64,000 nt of DNA from Rhododendron vialii (taxonomy: Eukaryota; Streptophyta; Magnoliopsida; Ericales; Ericaceae). The position numbers and the translations under genes were made by a program. Location: positions 7,234,001-7,298,000 of the forward strand of contig NC_080569.1 in NCBI RefSeq assembly GCF_030253575.1. The letters are read 5' to 3'. The notes beneath the pieces are model-generated. The model searched no databases, was not told the origin of the DNA, and worked only from the letters and a program-made list of their open reading frames with translations. This document shows, piece by piece, positions 36,135 to 46,697 of this stretch (the first letter of the stretch is position 1; each line of letters opens with the position of its first letter).

Positions 36135-36195
<61 letters not shown>
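36135..36195. repeat. (CT)n microsatellite
   Basis: About 30 CT units, in a leader-like position about 95-120 bases upstream of the 436-aa frame. Long CT runs are common in plant 5' leaders. Confidence 0.95.
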
Positions 36196-36196
<1 letters not shown>

Positions 36197-36287
36197 AACA
36201 AGGTAAACTAGAACCTCTCTCCATAAATTTCGAAACCCAAACCCCCAGTGTTGGAATTTCGTGGTTTTGGGTTGTGTTTCATTTTGT

Positions 36288-37571
36288 ATGATTTCTATAG
36301 TTAAGGCAATCATGGGCAAGAAACGTGGGTATCACAAGAGTTACCGAGGGGATGGCAGCCGGCCAACGATTCTCAAACCAGCAACGGGTGAGGTTGAGGA
36401 ACGGGAGGAACGGGTAGCGGAGGGAAAGAAGAAACAGAAATTAGATGAGGCCGAGAGTGCTAAGCGCGACTGGGTGAAATCAGTGAAGAAGAAGGGGGTA
36501 ACTTGTGAGCGATGGGTTCGTAAAGCCGATTTGACTGGCGACCCATTCATTGAGGTAATTAAAGCTCAAGGCCTTCACTTTTTCTTTAAACCTATTGCTG
36601 GCTTTCGTGATGGTGTAGTTCGAAATTTTTACGCAAATATGGTGTTCAATAGGGAATCAAAGCACATTACCTCTACTATTGGTTCAAAAACAATAGTCGT
36701 GAACCCTGCTGCAATAGCCACTTATATGGGCAGCGAGTACCATCGCCCACCCTCTGAAGATGTCACATACCCAAGTCAGGCATGGTTTCACCCTCTTGAG
36801 GAAATTAGGGATGCACTCACTGATAAACCTAACTCCTACACAAATGATAAGTTTGTTTCCGGTAAATTGAGACCTGCATTTCGCTTAATTAACAAGCTTG
36901 TGCACTTCAACCTCAACCCTCACGGCTCGGAACCAACTCCCTCGCTTAATGATGGAACTCTGTTGTTTGTGTTTAGCCGGTCGGAGGAGAAAGTAGATTG
37001 GGCATCTCAGATTTGGGACGTCATGGCTGATTTTAAGGACAAGGGACCGTCAAATGCCAATATTCCGTTTCCAGCCATGATAACTAAGATGTGTGAGAAA
37101 GCTGGAGTGAAAGAAGAGAAGGGGGATAATCTGGGTCATCAGGGGTGCTTTAAAGCCATTTCCAAGGTCACGGAGAGAAAAAGTTCCAAAATGTCTCGTC
37201 CTTCTTTGAAAGCTGGACCATCTCGACCCAAGGCAAAGAAGGGCGCTGAGCGAAAAGAGCAATGGAATGAAATAATAGTGAGCAACTGTGAGGCTATTCG
37301 GGCAGCTCAAGTTCGGATTGAGGCAGACCTTCGGCGGAGAAAGAGGAAAGAGGGGAAATTCATGAGGTATCTCAAGTACTGTGCTGCAAAGCTTGGGGTG
37401 TTCACCAATGAGCCATATGTCCCAACTGCGGAGGATGAGCAGCCAACCACTTCGGAGGAAGATGAGGAGGCCGCTGGGTCGACTGAGCCTCTAAGGGATG
37501 ATAGAAGGAAAGAGAAATGGGTTCGAGTGGCCTCAGAAGAGGAGGATGATGAGGAGAGTGAGAGTGAGTAG
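36288..37571 (+). CDS. Plant transposon-protein-like ORF (about 420-430 aa)
   Basis: This is an uninterrupted frame. The ATGs at 36288 and 36312 (MGKKRGYHK) are both possible; the second gives 419 aa and the better context. Features: a basic N-terminus; a central region (about residues 60-260) with RWVRKADLTG, FYANMVFNRESKHITSTIG, VVNPAAIATYMGSEYHRP, YPSQAWFHPLEEIRDAL and LINKLVHFNLNPHG; a Lys/Arg-rich coiled part; and a very acidic tail ending EEEDDEESESE. The central pattern resembles the putative plant transposon protein domain found in proteins of retrotransposon-rich plant genomes; this is from memory and uncertain. The (CT)n tract just upstream and the lack of stops suggest a recently active gene. 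It is framed by repeat arrays inside the MULE. Confidence 0.5.
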   Translation: MISIVKAIMGKKRGYHKSYRGDGSRPTILKPATGEVEEREERVAEGKKKQKLDEAESAKRDWVKSVKKKGVTCERWVRKADLTGDPFIEVIKAQGLHFFFKPIAGFRDGVVRNFYANMVFNRESKHITSTIGSKTIVVNPAAIATYMGSEYHRPPSEDVTYPSQAWFHPLEEIRDALTDKPNSYTNDKFVSGKLRPAFRLINKLVHFNLNPHGSEPTPSLNDGTLLFVFSRSEEKVDWASQIWDVMADFKDKGPSNANIPFPAMITKMCEKAGVKEEKGDNLGHQGCFKAISKVTERKSSKMSRPSLKAGPSRPKAKKGAERKEQWNEIIVSNCEAIRAAQVRIEADLRRRKRKEGKFMRYLKYCAAKLGVFTNEPYVPTAEDEQPTTSEEDEEAAGSTEPLRDDRRKEKWVRVASEEEDDEESESE

Positions 37572-37744
37572 ATGAGGGGGAGGTGGTAGTCGTAGTAATA
37601 TATTAGGACTTAACTCAGTAGTTTATTTTATTTCTTTTTTTGTAGCTTTGCTGTTAATGTTTGGTTCAGCTAGCGTGCGGCAATTTGACTCTGGTATTTT
37701 GCTCGGGATGGTGTTGGCCAAGGGTAGTTAAACCAAGCTTTATT

Positions 37745-39560
37745 ATGGCAACCACCCTCGCTCTATCGATCCACATACGTGGCTTTGTTATGAGATTAAG
37801 TTCCCCCTTTTATGATATGGAGATGCCCCTTTTATGAAATTATAAAGCTCCTTTAATGAAATAAAGTTGCCCTGTCAGGTAAATATGTTGCCTCTTGTCA
37901 GGGAAAATTTACACCATAGACACGACAAGAGGGCCCGTTGCATGGTCATATCCCCTTTAAGTTTTCTTAACCGTGTCCCTCGCTCTATCGATCCACATAT
38001 GTGGCTTTGTTATGAGATTAAGTTACCCTTTTTATGATATGGAGATGCCCCTTTTATGAAATTATAAAGCTCCTTTTATGAACTAAAGTTGCCCTGTCAG
38101 GTAAATATGTTGCCTCTTGTCAGGAAAAAACGTTACACCTTATACACGACAAAGGGGCCCATTGAATGGTCATATCCCCTTTAAGTTTTCTTAACCGTGT
38201 CCCTCGCTCTATCGATCCACATACGTGGCTTTGTTATGAGATTAAGTTACCCCTTTTATGATATGGACATGCCCCTTTTATGAAATTATAAAGCTCCTTT
38301 TATGAAATAAAGTTGCCCTGTAAGGTAAATATGTTGCCGCTTGTCAGGGAAAATTTTACACCATATACACGACAATGGGGCCCATTGAATGGTCATATCC
38401 CCTTTATGTTTTCTTAACCGTGTCCCTCACTCTATCGATCCACATATGTGGGTTGGTTATGAGATTAAGTTACCCCTTTTATGATATGGAGATGCCCCTT
38501 TTACGAAATTATAAAGCTCCTTTAATGAACTAAAGTTGCCCTGTCAGGTAAATATGTTGCCACTTGTCAGGAAAATAGTTACACCATACACACGATAAGG
38601 GGGCCCATTGAATGGTCATATCCCCTTTAAGTTTTCTTAACCGTGTCCCTCGCTCTATCGATCCACATACGTGGCTTTGTTATGAGATTAAGTTACCCCT
38701 TTTATGATATGGACATGCCCCTTTTATGAAATTATAAAGCTCCTTTTATGAACTAAAGTTGCCCTGTCAGGTAAATGTGTTGCCACTTGTCAGGAAAATA
38801 GTTACACCATACACACGATAAGGGGGCCCATTGAATGGTCATATCCCCTTTAAGTTTTCTTAACCGTGTCCCTCGCTCTATCGATCCACATACGTGGCTT
38901 TGTTATGAGATTAAGTTACCCCTTTTATGATATGGACATGCCCCTTTTATGAAATTATAAAGCTCCTTTTATGAACTAAAGTTGCCCTGTCAGGTAAATA
39001 TGTTGCCACTTGTCAGGAAAATAGTTACAGCATACACACGATAAGGGGGCCCATTGAATGGTCATATCCCCTTTAAGTTTTCTTAACCGTGTCCCTCGCT
39101 CTATCGATCCACATACGTGGCTTTGTTATGAGATTAAGTTCCCCCTTTTCTGATATGGAGATGCCCCTTTTATGAAATTATAAAGCTCCTTTTATGAAAT
39201 AAAGTTGCCCTGTAAGGTAAATATGTTGCCTCTTGTCAGGGAAAAATTTACACCATAGACACGACAAGAGGGCCCGTTGCATGGTCATATCCCCTTTATG
39301 TTTTCTTAACCGTGTCCCTCGCTCTATCGATCCACATATGTGTCTTTGTTATGAGATTAAGTTCCCCCTTTTATGATATAAAGATGCCCCTTTTATGAAA
39401 TTATAAAGCTCCTTTTATGAAATAAAGTTGCCCTGTCAGATAAATATGTTGCCTTTTGTCAGGAAAAAAAGTTACACCTTATACACGACAAGGGGGCCCA
39501 TTGAATGGTCATATCCCCTTTCTGTTTTCATATCCCCCTTTTATGAAATTAAGATGGCCC
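37745..39560. repeat. 223-bp tandem array, about 8 copies
   Basis: CCGTGTCCCTCGCTCTATCG starts near 37971, 38195, 38418, 38641, 38864, 39087 and 39310, a spacing of 223-224 bp, with partial units at the ends. Each unit contains ATCGATCCACATA.GTGGCT, CCCCTTTTATGA, TTGCCCTGTCAGGTAAATAT, ACACGA.AAGGGGGCCC and GAATGGTCATATCCCC. The CCCCTTTTATGAAAT and GCCCTGTCAGG pieces form internal sub-repeats of about 22 bp, so the array is hierarchical. Confidence 0.93.
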
Positions 39561-39657
39561 TTTTATGAAAATCCCCATCTCTGAAATAAAGTTGCCCCCT
39601 TTGCTAATTGTGTCGACTTCATTGTACTAAACCCCTTTAAATTTAACTATTGGTTAT

Positions 39658-40050
39658 TTAAATTTTGTATGGTAATATATAAAACAAAACAGTATGACCA
39701 ACAAAGCTTCCATTCGTTGAATGGTAAGGCAGTATTGCATCATTGTTCCAACCCATTATACAACAACTCTTTTTTTCTCGTTCTTCTATTGAACCTTCGG
39801 CATGGACTCCTACTTTATAATATTGTGGCACCCAATGTAGATGCCCCAGCCTATAAGGTGGCACTTTCACATTGATGGAAACTTGTTTGACTTTGTACCC
39901 CACGGAAATCATGTACCATGCAGGGATGTTGTTAATGACATCAGCTCGAAACACCCTTTCAGCATCAACACATGCATTGATAGCTTCTTCTAAATCTTCC
40001 ATTACAAACTTCTGAATATATGGAAGAGTTCTGTAGATGGAATTTAACAA
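39658..40050 (-). CDS. Unrecognised 130-aa ORF
   Basis: This minus-strand frame contains VMEDLEEAINACVDAERVF, PAWYMISVGYKVKQVSINV and YRLGHLHWVPQYYKVGVHAE. I do not recognise a family. It lies between the 223-bp array and the repeat at 40074-40167, much as the 204-aa ORF lies beside the repeat at 34087-34185, so the two ORFs may come from one ancestral unit. It could be non-functional. Confidence 0.3.
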   Translation of the reverse strand: MLNSIYRTLPYIQKFVMEDLEEAINACVDAERVFRADVINNIPAWYMISVGYKVKQVSINVKVPPYRLGHLHWVPQYYKVGVHAEGSIEEREKKSCCIMGWNNDAILPYHSTNGSFVGHTVLFYILPYKI

Positions 40051-40167
40051 GTTAATGTGGGGCTAAGGACTGTTGAACCAGGTGGTATTGTCATTTCTAG
40101 AGGACATAAGGCCACATAAAATAACGTAATTTGTAATAATTCAAACGTTCCTTTTCACAACAAGGGG

Positions 40168-40835
40168 CTAACATGGTAAGATTAGATTTGATGCCTTTCA
40201 AGCATTCCATGTAGCCTTGGGAAATCCCCAGCGAAAAAACACCAAGAATTTAGAGAGAAAAATTCTAGCCAATCTTATTTCAGTAGTTCGACACAATTGG
40301 GGGATGGAAATGGTTATAGGAACATTAATTCTCAGTCAATTTATGTATGAAAGAAAATACACATCTGTCCTCATTTATTTGTGCATTTCCAATATCATGG
40401 ACATCACACAAAATGGTCAATGTCTTCTAACTTTTTTTATTAGATGATTATGAAAACTTTGTATACAAAACCTAAATGACATCTTTTAATTGCTAGAAAA
40501 GATCTTGAAATCTTTTTCCACCAACAAACAATATATGTTCACCTGATAAAGGCATGACTGTCAGAAAATGAGAAACAATGTGGAGTGGGGACAGAGGGAG
40601 TACAAGGAGCGACAAAAGACTCCAACTAAGCTTTAAAGAAAATCAGTGCTCTGATAGTTAGGGGAAACAACTTATAGGCTACCGGTATGAACATTCCTTC
40701 AAGTAACTCCACACGTCAACAAACAGAAGCTCAGATGCAAGTTCGAAAGAAAATGAAGTAGGAAGAGAAACTATTCACAATGAGGAGTATGTCATTTATT
40801 TCCCAACTAGTTTTAAGGAGTGAAGTCCAGCTTAC
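40168..40835. other. No supported feature
   Basis: AT-rich spacer between the repeat at 40074-40167 and the glutathione-reductase-like exon. No gene or repeat is visible. Confidence 0.35.
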
Positions 40836-40889
40836 CGTGCTATCAAATTGTGCCTTAGTTGCTCCGCACTTGAGCGCAATAGCAATGCC
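40836..40889 (-). pseudogene. Glutathione reductase exon (cytosolic type), captured
   Basis: The 54-base minus-strand exon encodes GIAIALKCGATKAQFDST and is bounded by AG (40891-40890) and GT (40835-40834). The peptide matches the C-terminal interface region of plant cytosolic glutathione reductase, which continues VGIHP...EEF in the family. The following exon and the preceding one (around MCGPD) were not found nearby. This looks like a gene fragment carried in the MULE. The call rests on 18 residues plus exact splice borders. Confidence 0.65.
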
Positions 40890-40916
40890 CTTAGAAGGAT
40901 ATCCCAAACAGTACCA

Positions 40917-43165
40917 GGTGCTGCATATGCAGATATCAATCAAACCACAAAGTAATCCAGAAAAGTAGCACATTCATAAGAAGTGCTATAGGCAGTACTT
41001 CAGGAATACCACCTACTTGAGATACCATGGGATCTACCACAATAGGGAATACACGCTTACGAAACATGGTAAATTTTGAAAAATGTCCACTTAAAGCACA
41101 TTTCTTGGCGCACTATGACAAACAATTTTTACGCATCTTCCAAAGAACTACTCTGTTCGAGTTTTAGGCAGTAACAATTTAACTTTTTTACGCATGAGGT
41201 AACTACTCTCTTCGAGTTTTAGGCCGTCATAATTTAACTTTTTAACGCATGAGGTAAAAGATAAAGAAACAAACAGTGAAAAAGTTAGGGAACACTGAAT
41301 CCAGCACTTTCAAATATCAATGTGCCCTGCCCTGTTTTGAAAACTGCGTTCCAATTCGCAATCACTAGGGTATTAGCATTTTCCGGTAGCATAGATCCAG
41401 ACATAGGCAATGTAAGACAATTCGTGTGGACGATTCAATCATTCTAATCGAAACACAAAGGTGAAAGCCCAAGTTCATTACTCTGGTTCAGCCCATCAGT
41501 GGAAGGGCACCATGGGAGCTCTTTTTATTTTATTTTTTGCATGGCAATATAGGACTACAGAATTAACTCAATATGGAACTCTGAGAATTTCAGATTTTCG
41601 ATGCTCAAGCCTTCCCTAAATATCACTATCTGTTGATGATCTAAATAAAACACAAAAATAGTAAGCCTCAAGTTCCATGTGAATTAAGAAATGAGGGATT
41701 CAAACCTATATGTAGCTACTGCTCAAGAACTTCATGAAATGTTGGACAAAGACAACCGATACCTGCATAATCTCAGCCGCATCCGGCCCACACATGGATG
41801 CCTAGCTGAGAGAAGCAACAATTTTGTAACGTATTTGGAACTCAATTGTTCAATTCAGATGCATGATAAACATGAACCACCAATTTAGTGGGCCTAATAT
41901 CCAATGGCTAACAAATGGCATGTATTCAATGCCCTAATATAGTGGACATCCTGGAAAAAAACATCAAAATTTGCAGTTGTGAAACAGCTCTGGGCTATCA
42001 TTATAACATTTCATACAGGCCCCTACAAATGCCAAGAGAAAACGTATAAAAAAGAAGAGGTTATAAACACATGCACCACAAATGGCATACAGAAAAGAGA
42101 TGGGAAACTGAAAATCGAAGTTCAATGTTCTATATATCAATGGCCCCCTATATCAATCTCCAGAGGGAAATTAAAGCTTTAGTTATGAAAGCTAGAACAG
42201 TTTCTAAATTCGATCATTCACCCAACGACAATGTATGCTACTTGCAAACACAAAATTGAAGCCGTTTGCTAAGCCAGAGTAGAAATGGATTCACAGATCC
42301 TATGGAAGGCCGACTAGGGCATTCTTATCAACAAATACCAGAGTCATTACAAATCTCTTCGACAACAATCCTACAAAACATTGAGACAACTACATGGGCA
42401 TGCGATATGCCGTACGAGGCAGGAGCATCGTCGTCGTTCTTTAGAACTATAGTTATATTCATTATAACACCATTATCCTAAAGTGCAAATGGAGAAAAAC
42501 AAAAGCAAAAGCATGAAAAGTACATTTATATTCATTATAACACCATTATCCTATCTTTTTTTTGATCGGCCAGGAACTATCTATCTTCAGAGCCCATACT
42601 TTTCTTTTATCAAATGCCCCCCGAATGTTTCTCTTTGTATACCATCCAAAAAGTATACCAAGCAGAAACTCCAATCAGATGCCGAATACACTACTTTAAC
42701 ACTTCAAATTCTAGGACCAAAGCCAACTTCCCAACGAAACTAGGCGGCTAATGCCAATATTGCTGAATTTTTTAAGCCACCACTTTAAGTCCCAACTGCC
42801 AAGCTTATGCAAAATACTTGAAAAAGTCTGCACCTTTTCGGATTGCACTTGGCCATGTGAACTCAACCGACCAAAAACTGTTATGAGTAGTTATTCAGTC
42901 AAAATAGGTACTACAATTGCTTCCACCAACATCTTATGAATCCCACAAACATGCACCATAATTTTATGTTTTGATCAAGGAATTTTCTAATGGAGAGAAA
43001 AACCATAAGACGCAGATAGAAAATCCAACATGATAAACTCTGAGCCACCAATCCAAAAATCCTCCAAGTTCATAGCTGATCTTTGAAACTGATTTGTGTA
43101 TCTCTGGTTTATCTTATTCCACTGACGGAGAGCCAAAGAGCCAATCTCCAACAGTCCATTGGTGA
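40917..43165. other. Intron-like or unassigned DNA in MULE part A
   Basis: Several short minus-strand frames with splice-like ends are present (for example 42990-43165 with SLALRQWNKINQRYTNQF), but no family was recognised. It may be the intronic part of a captured minus-strand gene whose leader is at 43523-43860. Confidence 0.35.
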
Positions 43166-43522
43166 AAATAATCAACTATTTTGGTGACTGAGATTTGCCA
43201 TGTTTTCTGATTCTCTGGGGAAAACAGCGGTAGTTTCTTTCTTAGCGGTAACTATTTTTTGTGTTGTGCTTGCAATATTATGCCGTATAGCTTGTGATTG
43301 TACCTTTCTAACGACAACAATGAGGGAGAAGGCCATATTGCCTTCAAATTCAGGATATGCTATATGTAGATTTTTCTCTGTGGTGATTAGAAAGCCAATA
43401 TATGTGGAGGGCATATTTTGTCGAACATGTGGCGGGCGAAAGATTTCAATCAAGATGGGGAGGGGAGAGCGTTTTACACAGAAGTACATAGCAAATATAG
43501 GAGTAGTAGACAATTTATTACC

Positions 43523-43860
43523 TGTTCTGAGATTAGGATTGTTGGAGGAGGGTACTGGTCTAGTGACGCGTATTGATTCCTGTATTTGAATTTCTATAGC
43601 AAGCAGAGGTGGGCGGAGATGGGGAACGCACCCTCACCACTCCAGTCGGCGAGTATGTTGTGATGATTGATCGGTTGGCAAGAGAGAGAGGAGCAACGAA
43701 ATGGGTTTCAGAGAGCAACAGAGAGAGAAAGAGGGGGTTTCAGCTAGCTAGGGTTTCACAGAGTGATTTGATTTGGGTTGGGAGGGTTTCACGTTTTGTG
43801 GAGGGAATAGAGTGAACGACGTCGTGTAAGAGAAGGGGTATTTTTGTCTAGGTCTGTTTT
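43523..43860 (-). other. Leader-like exon beside the inner TIR
   Basis: On the minus strand the segment is CT-rich with GAAACCCTAG and CTCTCTCTC, and ends with a donor (CAGAACAG before GTAATA, about 43522). This is the style of a plant 5' UTR exon. It may be the first exon of a transcription unit driven from the inner terminus R1, running leftward through the glutathione-reductase exon. Confidence 0.4.
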
Positions 43861-43974
43861 GAATTCCATGTCTTTGGAATTAATGTTCCCCCTCCCATGA
43901 TTTATGAATTCTGAAAAACTGGTCCATGTGTTGGGCATATTTTTCCCCTCTTCCCACTGTCCTGCAATTCTCCC
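43840..43974 (-). repeat. Inner terminal repeat R1 (end of part A)
   Basis: Read on the minus strand from 43974: GGGAGAATTGCAGGACAGTG, then GGGGAAAAATATGCCCAA, ACATGGACCAGTTTTT and a CCTAGACAAAAATACCCC block. This parallels L1 and R2 over about 135 bp, then similarity ends. Confidence 0.8.
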
Positions 43975-43987
43975 AAAACTTTTTTTT

Positions 43988-44518
43988 GGGGAAATTACCG
44001 GACAGTGGTCCATGGGGCAAACAATGCCCAAGTGATGGAGTAGTTTTGAGGAAATTCATGTAAATATGGGAAGGAGAAAAGTATTTCCCAATACATGTAA
44101 AGGTCACATGAAAAGACTATGAAGCCCCTCATCAAAAAAACACTAAACCTCAAATCCACCCATCCATCGTTCTCATTCATTTGCCCCCAATTCCCACACG
44201 GCTCTGAACGGGACGACCGACTGGAAGTGAATAACAAGAGGTAGGGTTTCTTGGGTTTCTTCTGTTTCTTTCCTCCTCTCGACCTCTTCTCCTTCACCTC
44301 TTCTTCCTCTCTGACTTCATCTCTCTATGGTACAGTACTCTTTCCATTCCACGAAAGAAGAAGCAAGATCTTGTCCTCCAAACGGAAAACGTACGCATCT
44401 GGTAAGGAATGTTTTGGATTGGGTGTTTCAATTTTTTTGCAGTTTTCTCTATTTTCTCTTCTCTCATTTCGTCTATGTGTCTTTGTTTGTACGCAAATTG
44501 GTTTTTTTCATTGTCTGA
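43988..44518 (+). repeat. Inner terminal repeat L2 (start of part B)
   Basis: This starts GGGGAAATTACCGGACAGTG at 43988, 13 bases after R1. It matches the minus strand of 49258-49767 over about 500 bp, including TTTCGTC.ATGTGTCT.TGTTTGTA.GCAAATTGG near the inner border. Confidence 0.85.
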
Positions 44519-44838
44519 GTGAGGAATAGAAGGGGCAATATTGAGACTTGCCCATTAGTTCCCCCTAGGAGAAAAAGGTACTATATTGATACCAACATTT
44601 GATCCACCATTCTGTACCCCCATTGCAATGGAAGTTTGTTTTTCCAGAAAATATAATAGTTGCTCTTTAAGTCACCTAATGTTTCTCCTTGTAAGAAGTG
44701 TTGTTGCTCTCTATGTAAGAAAGTACGCCCTAGACTGTTAAGGGCAGTGACCCATGTTTTTAACTCACTGAATGGCTGTGCCTTTACCCTTCTGTGTTGG
44801 TCAGTATGAAATGTGGTTCCTTTTTAAGTTATGTAACA

Positions 44839-44868
44839 CTAGCGAATGCCCGTGCCTGAAGGCACGGG
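44839..44868 (-). mobile_element. Helitron 3' terminus inside the MULE
   Basis: Read on the minus strand: hairpin CCCGTGCC TTCA GGCACGGG, then CATTCG and CTAG, then T. It interrupts the MULE subterminal repeat after GTTATGTAACA. The Helitron body would extend right, at most to about 45785, where MULE-like sequence resumes (GCTCACTGAATGATTGTCCC). The 5' end was not resolved. Confidence 0.7.
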
Positions 44869-45791
44869 TCAACGTGACGTAATATTGCTTCAATTGACAA
44901 AGCCAACTAATAATATCAATTACTAAATTATGATCAATGAATCAAATATAAATAATAAATTCAACAAATCAAATTCTCCATTAAATTTAACATGAAAAAT
45001 GAAAATGAACCACAAAACATGGGTTAGATCTTTAAAGATTTAGCTGCAAAAAGTATTCTCAAAAAGAGAGAGACTAAATGCACATAAGTGAAAATGTCAT
45101 GAACATGTATTTTTTGCTCCCTTACACTGAGGTTGCTTTCTTTTTCCGTTGTACACTATTTATGTTCTAGCAAATTTTCCGGTACCCAAAAACAATCAAG
45201 CCCTAAGATCTGATCTTATGCCTAGATAACTACATAATACACAAAGGTGTCCAAATAGGAGATAGTTAGGCACAATAGTTGGCCCATATTTCAGGTTCCA
45301 AACTTGAGGTGCATGTAAACTTGTCCAGTAACTAAGGAGCCATTTGCCTTCTCCGGTTTTGTAAACACCACAAAAACCTCATTTTCCTTTACTTTCATCC
45401 GCGTTTAGCTTAAGAGTTCTTGCACCAAGAGGATACCATTTAAGTAACATAGGAGAAGTAGCAAGAGGATTTGGGGGAGGGGGAATTTAAATGCGTCAAC
45501 ACATTTAGATTTGTAAGACTCAATTTTTCTACAACTATTTGGAACATTGGAATCAATTTTATCAAAAAAATTCCTATTTCTATCTTTCGAAATCTTCCAT
45601 AGGGTAATTGGACAGAGAATACACCAAGGAAATACACTTAGGTACTTTCCTATGCATCCAAGTTGTGTGGGGTATTCAAGTCACTCAATCCTATAGAATT
45701 GCTCACACCATTCCTCTGCACCTGTATCGATATAAGGTGAAGTATCCATTTTTAGCTAACAATCATTCAGTGAGCTTTGTTACAATCATTT

Positions 45792-46440
45792 AGCTCACTG
45801 AATGATTGTCCCTTTACGAAGGTGTGTTGGTTTGTATGAAATATGGTTCTTGTTCAAGTTGTTAGCTTTTGGGATAAGTTTTCTCCTTTCTATAGTGATG
45901 TGAAAACAACGCAAGCAAACCATTTTGAGGGCCTTCACTCAAGTATTTTTTCCATTGACAATGTCCTAGCACCATAATTTGTTCCAACTAATGGAACAAA
46001 TTAGGAACTTTCTAAGTCTAACAATGTGCAAGGCACAATAGTATGACTGCAACAGAAAAAAACAATGTGTTGTCATCCATAATTTGTTCTAACTCATGTA
46101 ACATGTTTTTCCTGAAAATAAAACTGTTGCTCTTTAAGTTACCTAATGTTACTCCTTGTAAGAACTTTTGTTGCTATCTATGTAAGAATGTATGCCCTAG
46201 ACTGTTAAGGGCAGTGACCTATATTTTAATGGTTGTCCCTTGACAAAGGTGTGTTGGTCAATCTGAATCCACAATTCCACTCACAAAACCCTCCCCCTTC
46301 TCTCTCTCTCTGTCTGTGTCATACTCCGTATACTCATAACTCCACAGTCCACAGCATTGTTACAAACACAAATTTAGAATTTTGATCGATGAAGGCTTAA
46401 GGAGAGGAGTTGGCTGCAATGGCTACTTATGTAGTATTGG
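45792..46440 (+). repeat. 650-bp near-identical copy of 22084-22720
   Basis: From GCTCA.TGAATGATTGTCCC through AGGAGAGGAGTTGGCTGCAATGG, both segments agree with only scattered substitutions. Parts A and B of the MULE therefore share recent subterminal sequence as well as TIRs. Confidence 0.9.
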
Positions 46441-46496
46441 ACGTTTCGCAAGGAAATTTCTGCAGAGTTGAAGTTTTTACATGAATTAAAGAAAGA

Positions 46497-46690
46497 AGAA
46501 CCACATTTCATATAGACCAATACACCCTTGTAAAGGGACAGCCAACTAGTGAGTTAAAATTGAATTAACTGCCCTTAACAGTCTAGGGCATACATTCTTA
46601 AATAGAGAGCAACAAAAATTCTTACAAGGAGTAACATTAGGTAACTTAAAGAGCAACTATAATATTTTTAGGAAAAAAACATTTTACATA
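46497..46690 (-). repeat. Inverted copy of the subterminal module
   Basis: This is the reverse complement of the module at 23509-23700 (GGGCATACATTCTTA, CTTACAAGGAGTAACATTAG). It marks the start of the right arm of part B, which is then interrupted by the LTR at 46797. Confidence 0.8.
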
Positions 46691-46697
46691 ACTTAGC

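Noticed and set aside
37745..39560. Regular repeat with spacers, considered as a CRISPR-like array
   Set aside because: The whole 223-bp unit is repeated, not short repeats with unique spacers, and the DNA is a plant genome.
43200..43589. 129-codon plus frame with a hydrophobic start
   Set aside because: No family likeness, and the opposite strand is also open. It overlaps a leader-like minus exon, so it was not called.
21437..43974. Part A as an element with its own target duplication
   Set aside because: The nine bases after 43974 do not match TTCTAGTTA, so only the outer pair is supported.
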